Shown piece after piece: positions 33,000-45,590 of a stretch of 64,000 nucleotides of DNA. Source of the DNA: Dasypus novemcinctus (lineage: Eukaryota > Chordata > Mammalia > Cingulata > Dasypodidae); NCBI RefSeq assembly GCF_030445035.2, contig NC_080678.1, positions 116,689,947 to 116,753,946 on the forward strand. Direction: 5' to 3'. The position numbers and the translations under genes are program-made. The notes under the pieces were generated by a model. That model had not been told where the DNA came from, did not search any database, and worked only from the letters and a program-made list of their open reading frames with translations. The first letter of the stretch is position 1. Each line of letters begins with the position of its first letter.

Positions 33000-35900
33000 C
33001 TCCACTAGTAAAGCTTAACATCATGCTCACTGTAGAGGAAAAGTAATTAAATAGTCCAGTCCATCAACCTAGGGCAAGTCCTGAAGAGTGCATTCGAGCC
33101 TAGAGGCAACAGATTGATAACTGGCACCATGCATCCCTTCAGCTCCTCAGCTTCCACAAGCAACCTTCTACACATTTGCACTCCCTCATGATAAAAAAAT
33201 AATTCTTTATTTCTACCTAAAAAGATACAACTATTTTTATTAAAAGTGAAGATGTTCTCACTTTTCCCCAACTGAGAAGATGTACAATCCCAGCAGTCAT
33301 GGTATCTGTTGATGGCCATATTAATTGTTCAAATTCAGTTGTAGGCCCACAGAATATTCAGTCACCTAAATATTAAATTGACAAGTTAACCTCCAACAAC
33401 AGGTATATAAAATAAAAATGAGGAGAGATAATAAAATGGTTAGTACATACAAATAAGCACATGTATATAACAAGCAAAGAGAAAATGTGCCACGCTACTC
33501 TAGTCCTCTTGATGTAAGTGGTCATGAAGTTGTAGCTGATACTATGGATTTCTTCTTCAACTACCCATTCCATAGCTCCCTGGCCCTCTGTCTCGATTGC
33601 TCTGGGTTCCTTAGGTGGAGAGACCCTTCATTCCTGAAGGGTCTGAGCCTTTAGTTTCCTTTTTTTTTTTCTTCCGGTTCCTGTAGTTTTCCATTAACTT
33701 TTACTATATTGGCAATGGAAGTAGTAAGAGTTGCCTCAGAAAATCCCCTGGTTACAGACATAGTCTTCCTTGCCTCCACTGTATAGCAGTGACCCAACCT
33801 TTCCTTGATTCTGGGATCAGGTGCTTGAGCCAGGAGATTAACCATTTTTGCCTGTTGGCGCAGAGGCATAAGGAGCTTCCCAAGAGGCCACAGACGTGGA
33901 CTGAGAGGGGAGAGACAATTGACAGGTCTTGGTGTCAAAGAAGTCTGAGCTACCTACTCATGAAACTTATCGTACCTTTATACTTGGCCAAGTTTCCGTC
34001 TCACATGTAACACTTCCATTTGAAAATAGATTGTTGCTACAAATACTCAGGCTTACGGCTAGATGGGTCAGGTAGTACTCAGGCTCACGGCCATCTTATG
34101 TCCCGTGGTTAGATACTCAGTCTCTGCTAAGGCCCAAGAGCAAGCTAGAAGCTGTTTCTCAAAAGGAAAATAGTTAGCTGCCAAAGGGGTCGTAGACTTG
34201 CTTCAGAATCCTAGAGGTCTATGCTGTGATTCTCCTGTTGGTGCCGTCAGAGGGTCCAAACCTCATCATTACGTGCCACGGACTTTCAGCATCACTGGCT
34301 ATGCAGGTCCTAAGGACCAAGTGGTCAAGGGCCTTTTACTGCAGCCTAAACTTGCTCAGGTCCCCACTGAAACGTCAGCCTTATGGGCTGAAGTAGCACA
34401 TGCAGACGTAGTGCTGTGTCTACAGTACCCTGCCAAGGGCTTCTTTTCTGTGGCAGGCAGTGTAGACGCAGCGACTTGCCCTTCACCCTGGAGGGGAGAT
34501 CTCTACCTAGCCCAGACCACGGAACTCCCTCAGGAACGTCACTGAGAGGGTGGGCCCTGCATTCTTGTAGGACTTATCTCCTACCCTCTAGCTTACTTGT
34601 GTCTTACTAAGAGAATCTAAAAGTACTTGCTACTCCCTGCTTACCAGATACAACCAGCACATTATCATCAGCACAGTGTGGTGTTTTGTGGAAGGTCAAA
34701 ATGATCAAGACTTCTGCAGGCCACATCACGGAAGACAGCAGGAGAAATGACACGTCCCTGAGACAATGCTGTGAAGTTGTACTGTTGGCCCTGTAAGAGT
34801 AAACTGCTTCTGGTGGCTCTCAGGAACTGATATGGAGGAAAAGCCATTAGCCAGGTCAATAGATGCATACCAAGTGCCAGGACTCTGTTTATTTTCTCCA
34901 GTAAATATACCTCATCTGGTATAGCAATTACAGTTAGAGTCAATCACAATCTGATTATGTTCAAGACAGTCGAGTGTCTCTCCATAATCCAGACATAACT
35001 TCTGCACAGGTCAAATTGGTAAATTAAGCTGTGATAGGTATCACCACTCCTACTTATTTCAACTCTTCAATAGTAGCGTTAACCTCTGAAATTCTCCCAA
35101 GGATGCAGTCTGTCTTCTAGTTTACCATCATAGTGAGAAGGGGACTTCCACTTAGCTTTTCCTGTCATAATGGCCCTCACCCCATAGGTTGGAGCCCACG
35201 TGAGGGCTTACTGCCAGTGACCAAGTTTGTCTTTTTCAATTATACAGCCAGAAACTGGAGAAATAACCACAGGCAGACCAAATGTGTCCACTGTGAGATG
35301 GAACTCCACTTACCACTTTGCCACCTTAAGTTCCTACTTTGACCAGAGGCCATAGTTCTGTGTTGGTTCCCCAGGAATTAGTGTCAATTCAGAACTAGTG
35401 CTTATTAATCCCCAAAAGATGTAGGCATTTCCTTTTCCCCAACACACAGGGACATAGTAACGGCTAAGGGCACTTTGGGGACATGTGGACATGTATTCCT
35501 GGCAGTAGTGCAGCAGACTTCCCAAAGGGACATCAAGAGGTTCTGGGCCTGACCCAAGTCAGGTCTGAAAACTAAGAGAAATCTTGATTTACCACTGTGG
35601 TGATTCAAGACAGGTTTTTGGCTGCCCAGACTGAGTTTTTCCTATTGTGGAGATTAAGGAATACTCTAGATGGCTGTTCCGAGGGACAAAGATCTCCATG
35701 GGCCATGGCGTTCTGGGTCCTGGTACCCCCTCTGCCCATGGAGTTGATTTCACACCTTATTGTGGCTCTTGTTAGAATCAGCAAGCCAGTCCCAATGGCA
35801 GTATCCCCTAGGGTAATACCTGGGCTACAAACCAAAGAGTTTTTCAAGGGTAGAGGTATTTTACTCAGTCATGTGGGAGGGGATTGAAAGTGTCACATGT

Positions 35901-36981
35901 GACAAATCCAGTCCAGCATTTGTATCTCTCTAAGCTTCCTCCACATCATTGAGTATAGGCTACCACTGAATTCATATTTCAGTCAGCCAATCAAGTAAGC
36001 TGTTAGAATCTACTCCAGCTGCACGGGCTAACAAATTAAGTCTGGAATCTCTAGTAAGTGCACCCATATCAATGAAGTATTTCCAGCTAGTGATAGATTC
36101 CTCCTTAGTATAACACTTTTAGAATCAACCCATTCCCACACATGTCCCCCAGGCTTCTGCTAATAGAGCTAGCAGAATCCTGCAATTCTTCTGGTGTGTA
36201 AGTTGTTTCTTCCTAGGTTGTAGTGTGTGCCTCCCTCCTCCCCTGGAGCATGCTGGTTCACCCTAGCTGTGGGTCGAGTGGCAACATTGTTGGTTGGGGT
36301 GCCCTTGAGAAGGAGCAGCCCTTTCAGGACATCTGCCAGATGAGATGGTCACGGGGATTTCAAGTGGAGGAAGGCAAGTGTCCTCAGACAGCAGCGGGAA
36401 AGTTCCTTCCAAAGGTAAGAGTCTCGGAATGACTTGGGGAAGTTCAAGATTTTCAATTTCATCCGAGTTGAACCAGATGTCCCCATTCCAAGTTTCAAAA
36501 TCCCATTCTTTCCCATCAATGCCCTAATTTTCACAGGAGAAATTTGGCAAGACTATGAATTCAACTGTTGTAATTTAACAACTCATATAATTAGATTTTG
36601 TGTTTGGTTTTTCAGCAATATCGGTCCTGTTTAGGGCTGGCATGGAACCGTTCTGTTTCCTAGACTATGACTTGAGCTTGTCGTTTTCCCTCTGTAAGCA
36701 CTGGAAAGCAACCAGTCCCTACCTCAGTCCAAATAATCAACATTGCTTCCATAACGATCATGGAGAGCAGCCTCCTGGGACACTGTGGCATGTGCTTCCT
36801 TTAATAACTTCATCACAACCACAAGGGATAGCTCGGTTGATTATGTTACTGAACACCATGGAATATTGGCATCCAGTTTTCCACTGATGAGAAACTCAGC
36901 ACTGCATTTGAGTCCAAGGACATGGTCAGACCATTCCCAAAATTCCATCATTTGGGTCTATCTCCTGAGACCACTTACAGT
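33000..36981 (-). mobile_element. ERV-L-like internal region, degenerate
   Basis: The - strand order is LTR-like sequence at 36982-37300, then presumed gag (about 35900-36950), possible protease-like sequence (35605-35847), a reverse-transcriptase segment (34668-34943) and later pol (33000-34600). Stops and frameshifts interrupt every domain. ERV-L-type assignment rests on the RT segment and 5' context; I did not find a clean tRNA-Leu PBS. Confidence 0.55.
34668..34943 (-). pseudogene. pol: ERV pol, reverse transcriptase segment
   Basis: A 91-codon frame carries the retroviral RT block in which a Q-G-Q-Q-Y strand is followed by the L-x-Q-G motif (S replaces P, giving L-S-Q-G), then the S-P-A block and the R-x-L-D helix before the catalytic loop. 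The frame ends before the YxDD-type active site. Upstream and downstream frames are broken. It was part of the Pol polyprotein that copies viral RNA to DNA and is inactive here. Confidence 0.65.
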
Positions 36982-37300
36982 TCTGTGTCAGTCCCAGTAT
37001 AATCAGGAGATAGAAACCACATAGTAATTTACTCAGGGCAGGGTTAATAAAAAGAATTATTAAACTATGATAGGAGAATAACTATAAATGTGCAAAGAGA
37101 ATTCTAAAGGGACCCTGGGGCTAAGGGTACTCAGGAAAGGGCAAACTTGGAAGAGAGACCCCTTTCCCCCATTTGGGGGTAGACCTTGCTGGGGAAGGTG
37201 TAGCTCCAGCACACTGGATGGAAGAGGCCAGAGTTGTTCCACAGTTGCTTGGGAAACGATCTGCGTTGCACAGTCAAGGTGTGCTGAAGCTCACGGTGCT
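36982..37300 (-). repeat. ERV-L-like LTR remnant, right copy
   Basis: Begins TGTGTCAGTCCCAGTATAAT, followed by GATAGAAACCACATAGTAAT and AATAAAAAGAATTATTAAAC, echoing 31470-31560. Placed at the 5' end of the - strand internal region. The outer boundary is uncertain. Confidence 0.45.
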
Positions 37301-37554
37301 GCGTCAGGAGGGGCGGGGAAGATGGCCACTGAGCCTAGTCCAGGCGGCGAGGTGGCCGGCGTGCGGCTGGGGCAGAGATGGCCCCACACACGCTGCTGAC
37401 AAACCACGGGGCAGGAGCAAGGGAGACAAAGCAAACCTCCCCCCTGCAACGCCCCGAAAGGCTGGCAGGCTGCACGGAGCAGGTGCTGGAGGTGGACTGG
37501 GAGCCGAGAGGCAGGAGCTGGCAGCTGGCACATTTGTCCTTGTTCTTTTACCCC

Positions 37555-37810
37555 CGCACATTTACTGAGCACCAAGTGAGGAAAAAATAAAATAAACTAC
37601 TCTATTCCAGATTACAACAGAAAGAGAAAGTGACCTCCAGACAGGGCTAGGTAAGAGCTTTAGCAAGTCACAGAGACCCGGGAAGCTGCTTCCCTTGGTC
37701 TTTTTCAGGTCAGGAAAGGAAGCTTAGAAAACATGCATGACTTGCTGGTGGTGATTCAGCCAGTAAACAGAGGAGACAGGATTCGAACACAAGTCCCGCT
37801 GGTTACAAAG
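37555..37810 (+). repeat. MIR
   Basis: ACATTTACTGAGCACC at the start, and GACTTGCTGGTGGTGATTCA with GGATTCGAACACAAGTC at the end, match the MIR layout. Confidence 0.7.
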
Positions 37811-38581
37811 TTCTCAGATTGACAATAGCTTTTGAAATGTCAACCCCAAAATACTTTACTCATCTGCAAATTTTTGTTACCGCTTTTGTGCCTCTTTGGG
37901 ATGATTCGCCAGATCACAAGTGCTTGGAGAGCGCAGGTGAACACAGGTGGTGAGATGCGGGGAGGTGGCTGATTATGAGGCACACCTGGTCAGGGCATTC
38001 CCAAGGCACCGTCCAACTCCTGCAGGCTGTGACCTTCCACCCCAGGGTGAAAGGAGAGGACTTGGGGTGTGATTGGTATGTGTGTCACCAAATAAAAACA
38101 AGGACTTTCCAAAAGGTATTGAGTATCCTTTTCACCACTCTTAGCAGGCCTCCTGTGGACACTGGGCTCGTTAACTCCTCTGAGGCAGCCCTGCCCAGCC
38201 CCTGCCGAGGCCTGAGGTCCACGGGGCCTCACGCTGGCCAGCGGCGGCCAGACAAGCAGGCGGGCACGGTGGCAGATGGAGGCCTCCGTGGGCCTCTCCG
38301 CTGGAGCAGCCCTGGCCGCCTCCTCCCCTGCATCCAGCCAGTGCTCGGAAGCCTCCTGCCTGGACCTGTGCGTTTGTTTTGTTTGAATCAATTGATCCTT
38401 CTCTCTTTCCACTCCTGCCTGGCTTGAGAGGAGCAATCAACACCAGGTGATAAATAAAACGTCGCACAGAAAGCTGACGCCCCTCTTCCTGCCCCAGCGT
38501 GCAGCCCTGGCTCCCAGGGAGCACTTCCAGGGAGCCTGGCTGCAGCCCGGCTGCGCCAGCCAGCTCCCCGCCCCGGGCCCC

Positions 38582-38650
38582 CATTGGCTGCCGCCTCTGC
38601 AGTGGGACTGCGCCAGTGTCCGCAGTCCCCTCCCCGGGAGGAGCAATAAG
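38582..38650 (+). promoter_or_regulatory. Probable S100B core promoter
   Basis: A CATTGG (inverted CCAAT) box at 38582-38587 and a TATA-like CAATAAGAG at 38644-38652 lie in GC-rich DNA upstream of a candidate exon 1 with a strong donor. The spacing suits a start near 38675. Confidence 0.45.
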
Positions 38651-38671
38651 AGCTGCCTTCTCCGGGGCTCC

Positions 38672-38703
38672 TGCCTCAGAACCTGCAGGGGCCGCAGCAG
38701 GAG
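38672..38703 (+). other. S100B: Candidate non-coding exon 1 of S100B
   Basis: GC-rich segment ending GCAGCAGGAG followed by the donor GTGAGC at 38704-38709. S100B genes have a short untranslated first exon 2-3 kb upstream of the ATG exon, which this position fits (2.6 kb). The exact 5' end is estimated from the TATA-like box. Confidence 0.5.
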
Positions 38704-38709
38704 GTGAGC

Positions 38710-41314
38710 GAGGCCGGAGGGGAGCACCCGTTTCTCGGGTGCGGTGAAGGGACGGGGGAGCTGGGGAGGGGTGGTGGCTGGAGGGCCCCTTAGGACTCCC
38801 GGCAGAGCACAGGGTGTCGCTGGCATTCCGCTCTAACACTGTTGCGGCTGAGCTTGCTTCCCGCTGGTGGGCACTGGCCACATCGGCCCGGCTGCTGGAA
38901 GCGCTTGTCGCCTGTGCGTCTGAGGCCCACAGACCAGAGACCCCGGTGTGAGGACTCAGGCGAGTGCTCTGCTGCGTCTCTAAGGCCCCAGGAGAGGGGA
39001 TCGGCCAGGGGGCTGGAAGGGCGGAGCCCGGTGCCTTAAACGCTCTCTCCCTCCTCCTGGTCACCACTGCCCCGGGCCTGGTACAGAATTGCTTCTTGGT
39101 TTCCAGTTTCCCTGTTTGACATGCCACGGTCCCTACGCCCCCTTGGACAGAACTCAGAAGTTACACGGCGGGTGAGAAACCCGTTACAACTGTGAACTGC
39201 GTCAAAGAAGTCAGGCTAGGCGGCTTTGACTTTCCGCAGGGCGCAGAGCCCTGCTGCAGAGTGGACCCTCATATTCTGTGGAACACACGAGGAGTCAAGC
39301 CAAAAACTTCTCATTTTTCATATGACAAGGTCAATGCAGAGCATTCACAAAATGGAGTGAGAAGGAAACCTGGGATACAGGATTTCCATTCCTTTTAAAG
39401 GTACTCTTTAAACCAGTTGTTTCTTAAGTCAAAGGGAAGAATTAAGCAGGAAGTAAATAGGGAAAATCAATTTTCAGTGTTAAAGAAGGAAACTGCATTT
39501 AAAAAGAACAATTTATCCCCTTCCCAATCATAGTGAAATTTAAAAACATCAGGATAATGCAAATGTTTTCTGTTTTTTGTTTTTTTAATTTGTTTCTTTG
39601 AAAGATCAGTAATTGAAAATCTAAGTCTTCTATTGGATGGGTAAGTATGAAATGTTAAATATTTTAATCCATCTGAATTGTTTTTTGTATAAGTGATGTA
39701 TCTGATTTTTAGCAATTTAGAGCAAAACAGAGCAGAGCGACATCAATAGAGTGGCGTTGGTGATCAGGCCATGACAGAACGACCTCTGCCTGTGGCCCGT
39801 GGGTCAATTTTCTTCCTCCCCAGCAGCCCCCACCTTGCAGGCTCCAGGGTGGAGACTGGGGCGCAGGGGGCAGGGCGCCCCAAGCTCTTAGGATTAATGA
39901 GAAAGCCGAAAGGCAGGTAGGGGTGAAACAAGGACACAAAATCAACAGCATTCCTAGATTGGAGTCCTAATTTTTATAGCAAGATCAAACCAAGACAAAT
40001 TAGCTGTTTCCTCTGAGGCATCAGAAGTAAATAAGACTTAAAGCATTTTATTGTAACTTATTTTTAGGGTAGAAGTGATATATTCAACACAGGAGTGATT
40101 TTTCTAAAAATGAGATTTAATTTTGTTGTAATCATGACAGTGAAAAGGTTCATGTGTGATTTCATAACTAGAATGCAGGCTCAGAAGTTGGTGAATTTCT
40201 CTGCCTGAGTTTTTCAGATTTGGGAAACAAGTGTCCTTTGTAAAATGTGCCACATTCCCAGGATTGTACAGATATTTCCTCTGTCTGCACAGTCTGCACA
40301 GAATGAAGCATACAGTGTTAGTAAAGTGGGACATTTCTAACTTTGATATTTGTGGAGAATACTTATCCCCGCACTTATCCAAGTCACATTTGTGAATAAC
40401 CCACCATTTCCCCAATCACTTGAAACGGCACTTTGATGAAAACTAAATCCTCGGGCTGCTCTCGGCCTCCTACTGCATTCTATCTATTCCTGTGTGAGGA
40501 CCACAGCAGTTTAATCTTACTACATATGACATTTTCATTTCTAGTAGGTTGAGGCACCCCTTATTATTCTTTTGCAAAAAATTTGAGGCAATTCTACCAG
40601 GTACCAGATTTCTTTCCAGATGAGTTTTACAGTTGTTTTTGATCATATTCCTCACCCATCAAAAAATGCCCCACTGAGATTTTTATTAAAGATGATTTAA
40701 ATGTATATTTTAACTCAGGAAAAGCAAGTTCCTATATTTTATGTTCCTTATCTTATGGAAGGACTTGAATTTTTCTTGCTAAATTTATTCTTAGACAACA
40801 CACGTGAGCATTGCTCTATGAATAGGCTTCTCTTATATTTTCCGATTAATTATGGAATATAGGAATGCTGTTGATTTTTGTGCCCTAATTCTGTCACTGG
40901 TCACCTTACGGTTTTCTTATTAATTCTAACAGCTGGCAGCTGACGCTCTGCTCCTCTGTGCTGTCCCTTCACCCTGGGGCCCTGCGAGGCCAGAGGGCCG
41001 GGCCTGCCAGGAGGGCTTCCACCCGACCTTCCCTGCTGCTCTCCTCTGAGTTTCCACTCGTTTCCCAAAGGCCCAGCCTAGCCTGCAGCCAGCGAGCAGG
41101 GACTTACTGATGTGGCCTGTGGCAGAGAAGGAAGGGGCTAGGACAGGGGAGCGGAGCCCCACAGGGCCCAGACGCTCTCGGGCGCTCCCACCAGCTCTAA
41201 GCGGAGCTGAGGTCAGCCGCCTGTGCCTTCGCCTGTGCAGGCCACACGCGAGATGGTCTGGGCACGAACAAGCAGAATGCGTGAGGGACGGCGTCTTTCC
41301 TTTGGTCCCCCTAG
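38710..41314 (+). other. S100B intron 1
   Basis: Mostly unique sequence between the candidate exon 1 donor and the acceptor at 41313-41314 (CTTTGGTCCCCCTAG). No further exon or clear repeat was found. Confidence 0.5.
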
Positions 41315-41315
41315 G

Positions 41316-41453
41316 ATGTCTGAGCTGGAGAAGGCAGTGGTGGCCCTCATCGATGTTTTCCATCAGTATTCCGGGAAGGAGGGCGACAAGCACAAGCTGA
41401 AGAAGTCTGAACTCAAGGAGCTCATCAACAACGAGCTTTCCCACTTTTTAGAG
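41316..41453 (+). CDS. S100B: S100B, first coding exon (residues 1-46)
   Basis: S100B is a small dimeric EF-hand Ca2+ (and Zn2+) sensor of glia that binds partners such as RAGE, p53 and cytoskeletal proteins. This exon begins one base after the acceptor (CCCCCTAG|G) with ATG at 41316-41318. It encodes helix 1, the 14-residue S100-type pseudo-EF loop (about residues 19-32, S-G-K-E-G-D-K-H start) and helix 2 with the start of the hinge, ending L-E at residue 46 before the donor GTGAGT. Zn-binding H16 and H26 (Met counted as 1) are present. Against the human protein from memory, M8V and R21K are the only changes. The second coding exon joins in phase 0. Confidence 0.97.
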
Positions 41454-43784
41454 GTGAGTCCGGTTTTTTAAATGGACAATTTATCCATTCTTCTATTTAT
41501 AAAGCCTCGTAGACGTTCTCATCTGAGCTGCCCTGAAGGTGATGCCGGTTCCTTCTGAAAACTTGTGGAAACGAGCACTCCTTTGGAGGCTGGACTAGAG
41601 GAACACCACAGTTTTCACTTTGTTGTCCTCTGACTTGTATATAGTAAGTGTGTCAAGGGAAAATTGCTCTCAAAAGCAAAAATACAGGTTCAAATAATGC
41701 TGACCTTTTTCTGAAAATCTAAGGTTTTACAGTGACAATGGCAGAATGGGATGGAAAAATAATTTATGAGTCATAGTGAACATGAGAAATCAGTTAAGAA
41801 ATAAGCTTTTGTCCATGGGTCTAGGATATATTTTGGTTTTAGTTGAAGTTCAACAGGCGCCGTGGTGACGAGACACTGGGCGCACTTGGCAAACGTTTCC
41901 CAGCATTACGTCGGGCACCACCAGGGCCCGGGCCCTCTGCCTTTGCGCATGTCAGTGAATGATGGCGACACCGTCCCAGGGCACCAGGGCGGTCCATGGG
42001 TGTCCCTCAGGCGCTGGGGCCTTGCAAGAGGTGACACTGGAGAAGGGAACTTGGAGTTTTGTCCCCGACTTAGGAAGCTCCCAAGGAGCCCTGCCCTTTC
42101 CCCGGACATTTCGCCCTCTGGCATGCAGTGAGAGCACGTCCAGACACCCAATTTGACGGACTTACCCCAACCCAGACTGCCTCCACGCTGGTCCATGAGC
42201 CCCCGCCCAGTGTCTGCTGCCCTCCAGCCTCGAACCCTTGCCATGGACAGTCATCCACCAGCAGCTGGCGGCCCCCGAGGGCCCAAGCCAAGGCTGCCTC
42301 ACTCGTGACTTGAGCCGGACTGAAGTGACGGTATTACAGGCCTGAGCTGTGACTCCTGCCAATGGGTCCCTCTAGAGAGCCGTGCACACAGGAGACACAG
42401 CGGACGGGGTCAGTGCACGGGGGTCTGCACAAGCCCTAATTCTGGGAAGCCCCCAGCATCCCAGGGCAGGGCCCTGTTCCACAGCCATGCCGCCCTCCCA
42501 GCTCCCAGAGCCCGACCTCTCAGCGCGGACGAGCCAGGGGCAAGGTCTATGGGTTGCTCGGGGGCTGCGGCAGCCCGTCCTCGCCCCCACGAGATACTCC
42601 ATCCCTGAGTGGCACTGCCAGGGTGGAGGGGCAGGGCCTGCAGGCCTGCTGGGCCCAAGCCTGGCTCTGGGACTGGCCTTCTCAGGTTCTCAAGTTCAGA
42701 GCATGGCAGCTGCGCCAGTGCCGACCATGTCATCTAGTTCCACCATTTCTGTCTGCTGATGTCACAACTAAAAAGTCCCAGTTTCTTCTTGGGTAAATAG
42801 GACTATTGTGGGGATGAAATCAGACAGTGTTTCTCAAGTGCTCAATAGGTGGTAGCCTCTATTATTAGGGATTTAAAAACATATGAAAGAGTAGCCTATG
42901 GGAACCACAATTCATGGTAAGTGCATCAGGTATCATGAACATTTCTTGACCCGGCTTTCTCAAAGAAAATTCAGTTTGGAGTCAAATCAATCATGTAATT
43001 GAAATTAACACAATCCTCCATCCATTTTTTAGCAGATACTCACAGGCCCCACCCAGCTCCCACGGGAATCAGTTTTCTGTGTTTTTATTCAAGGCAGCCA
43101 CTGCACTTCAGACTTGACTTCTTCAGGCCCAACTCTCTTGTCCTGGAGGTTTGCTCTTTTGAGCAACTTGCATTATGCTCCTCTTCAGTGTCCAGTGCCC
43201 ACATTCTTCCCACATCTCACTTCTAGCCCAGCCCTTGAGATTTTGTACATCATTTAATAACTCGCTTGGCGTCAGGCAGGACTGTCAGGGAAAGTCTTGA
43301 GGACTAGAAAGCAACACAAGAAAGAACACAAGGAGTTAACAAATTTGGACAAAGAAAACTTCCCAATGTTAAGATCCACTGGAAGTCTTCATTATATGGA
43401 CCTTCTCACAGAAATACATGAAAAACTTAGGCATAGAATTCTAGTTTTTCTTTCAAGACATTGGCATGTAACATGCTCAGGCTGATCTAGCCTGTATTCC
43501 TTTCTTCAGGTGGTTTGTTTTAAGCATAATTACAATACCTTGAAGCTTTTCCTTTCTTGGTTGCCTAGGTCCCACTGGCCCTAAAGTATGGTGGTAGAGA
43601 GGAGCAAAGAACCCAGAGACTTCTGCCTGGCTAGCAAGTCACAGAAGAAATCTTTCCTGGTATTTTGCATTTTATATCTTAGGTTATTCTGAGAAACATT
43701 GTTGGAGCCAGTGTACTTTTAATCACGTTTTGATAGCCCAAATCCCATTTAAATGAAGCTAGACATTTTTCTGATCTCTTTTAG
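41454..43784 (+). other. S100B intron 2
   Basis: Donor GTGAGT at 41454, acceptor CTGATCTCTTTTAG ending at 43784. It contains one MIR; the rest appears unique. Confidence 0.9.
42690..42875 (-). repeat. MIR
   Basis: GGACTATTGTGGGGATGAAATCAGA followed by TGCTCAATAGGTGGTAGC and ATTATTA shows the diagnostic part of a MIR. Confidence 0.65.
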
Positions 43785-43925
43785 GAAATCAAAGAGCAGG
43801 AGGTTGTGGATAAAGTCATGGAAACGCTGGACAGTGATGGAGACGGCGAATGTGACTTCCAGGAATTTATGGCTTTCGTTGCCGTGGTTACCAGTGCCTG
43901 CCATGAGTTATTTGAACATGAGTGA
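43785..43925 (+). CDS. S100B: S100B, second coding exon (residues 47-92 and stop)
   Basis: The acceptor TTTTAG ends at 43784 and the exon opens in phase 0. It encodes the rest of the hinge, helix 3, the canonical EF-hand loop D62-S-D-G-D-G-E-C-D-F-Q-E73 with all calcium ligands, and helix 4, ending H-E-L-F-E-H-E and TGA at 43923-43925. With the previous exon the protein is 92 residues, the usual S100B length. C69, C85 and the Zn ligands H86 and E90 are retained. Relative to human S100B from memory the differences are N63S, M80V, T83S and F88L. The last alters one of the two neighbouring C-terminal phenylalanines that help form the target-binding surface. This exon lies in a different reading frame from the longest open frame here. 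Confidence 0.97.
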   Translation, partial: EIKEQEVVDKVMETLDSDGDGECDFQEFMAFVAVVTSACHELFEHE

Positions 43926-45090
43926 AATAGACAAAGCAGTCAAACGGTTCCTATAACAGATGGAGGAGACAGCAGAGGGCAAGGGCTTGCAGGCTAGGAG
44001 GAGCTGAGCTTTCCGGGCACACTGTAGCTGATTAGGAAACTTGATTTGCTTTGTGAATGAAAAAATGAAAACCTCTTTGTGAGGGCTGTTTTTACTGGTT
44101 CACATCATTATTTCTGCTGTATTGTTAGGCATATGCTTAAGCTGACTGGTCCCAACAACTTTTGGAAATAATCGTTTGGGAAAGCCAAGGTCCATTTATA
44201 CAGCATGTTCTGTACAGCCTGTAAAGCTGTGTAGAATCCTAACCCAGAAAGAACAAAAATGACCCCCAAAAAGAATTCTGCAGCATTTGTGGTTTCCCAA
44301 AGCCTTGTCCACCATCACCTGAAAGGCTGCCCTTCCTTACGTTTGTCCATCATTAGTGCCACTGAAACCTACAGTAGGTCTGACCATCCCGTCCACCTGT
44401 GAACAGTATGCTCACGTGTGTTTCTTTCCCTAGTGAGTTATGATTACTGGGTAAATATCTAACTCAAATGGTTCTAAGTGGAAAATATGCTTCATAAACC
44501 AAGTACAGGTATCTTGACACTGAAAACTGAGAATTGAAATTGTTCATTCAGAATTCTCTGCAGTCCAGCCCTTGGGCGGATCTGCAGGGGCACTGGAAGC
44601 AGTGCGGCCCCTGCTCACAGCTGGGGTTTAGTCTCTGCCAATCTGGAGAAAGCAGTTGTGTGGCAAGAAACATCATCTCCCTGGCCTGGTCTCCTGTGTG
44701 TGAATGAACTGCAAAGTCCATCAGCCGGTTGCTGTTGGCTCGATTGTGTCTGGAGGCGGCCGGATGTCGGCGAATGTCCCTCCTGACTTGACCTCACCGA
44801 GGCAGGGTCTACTCACGCTGCTGTGGAATCAAGGTACATGGAAAGCTTAACTTTACACCTAGTAGTCATAAATTCAATTAAACCAAGCTTCAAATAATTT
44901 AAAAATCAAGTTACAAATAATAAAAATCACTTCCTGGAAGGTTCTAATTAATTTCACCCATCCCTTTTCCTGTTATTGTTTAATTTTCTAAAGGCATAAA
45001 CTTCAAAATTCCATTGATTGCTTGCATTTGCATTAAATAAAAATAGCACTGAACAAGTCTCTGCAGCTCTTAAACACTAAATAAAAGCCA
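43926..45090 (+). other. S100B: S100B 3' UTR, end estimated
   Basis: Non-repetitive sequence after the stop. AATAAA signals at 45036-45041 and 45080-45085 are the best candidates for polyadenylation, giving a 3' UTR of about 1.1 kb. Confidence 0.5.
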
Positions 45091-45239
45091 TCGCCCTGCT
45101 CAACCGTGAAGACAAGTGACAGTCCCAGGAGTGAGATGTGGCGCTGGCCCCGCAACTTACCAGGCCCTCCTCAAGGCAAGGAGCAAGAGGCGGCCCCTAC
45201 ATGGACCAGGGGAGCCCCGACCCTGTGGCGCAGCTCCAG

Positions 45240-45590
45240 CTCCAAGCCCCCAAACCCCAAACGCCCTCCCCCTTCCCCAACCCCCTCCTCCTACTCCCCC
45301 ATTTCCTCCTTTCCCCAACCCCCTTCCCCTGCTCCCCAGACCCCCTCCCCCAAACGCCCTCCCCCTTCCCCAAGCCCCTCCCCCTGCTCCCCCAAACACC
45401 CTCCCCCTTCCCCAACCCCCTCCTCCTGCTCCCCCAAACACCCTCCTCCTTCCCCCAAACCCCTTCCTCTGCTCCCCAGACCCCCTCCCCCAAACGCCCT
45501 CCCCCTTCCTCAAGCCCCCCTCCTGCTCCCCCAAACGCCCTCCCTATTAACCCAACCCCCTCCCCCACCCCTAGACCCCCTCCCCACTGA
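45240..45590. repeat. C-rich pyrimidine minisatellite
   Basis: Tandem CCCCTCCCCC/CAAACGCCCTCCCCCTTCCCC units with longer repeats of about 60-130 bp. The + strand is almost purely C and T with periodic CAAAC, suited to triplex or i-motif formation. Confidence 0.88.

Noticed and set aside
38171..39127. 318-codon - strand frame over the S100B promoter
   Set aside because: Low-complexity GC-rich sequence antisense to the promoter and exon 1, with no recognised domain; typical of stop-poor GC-rich DNA.
43753..43956. 67-codon frame over the second S100B exon
   Set aside because: It is in the wrong frame; the S100B frame is entered by splicing at 43785.
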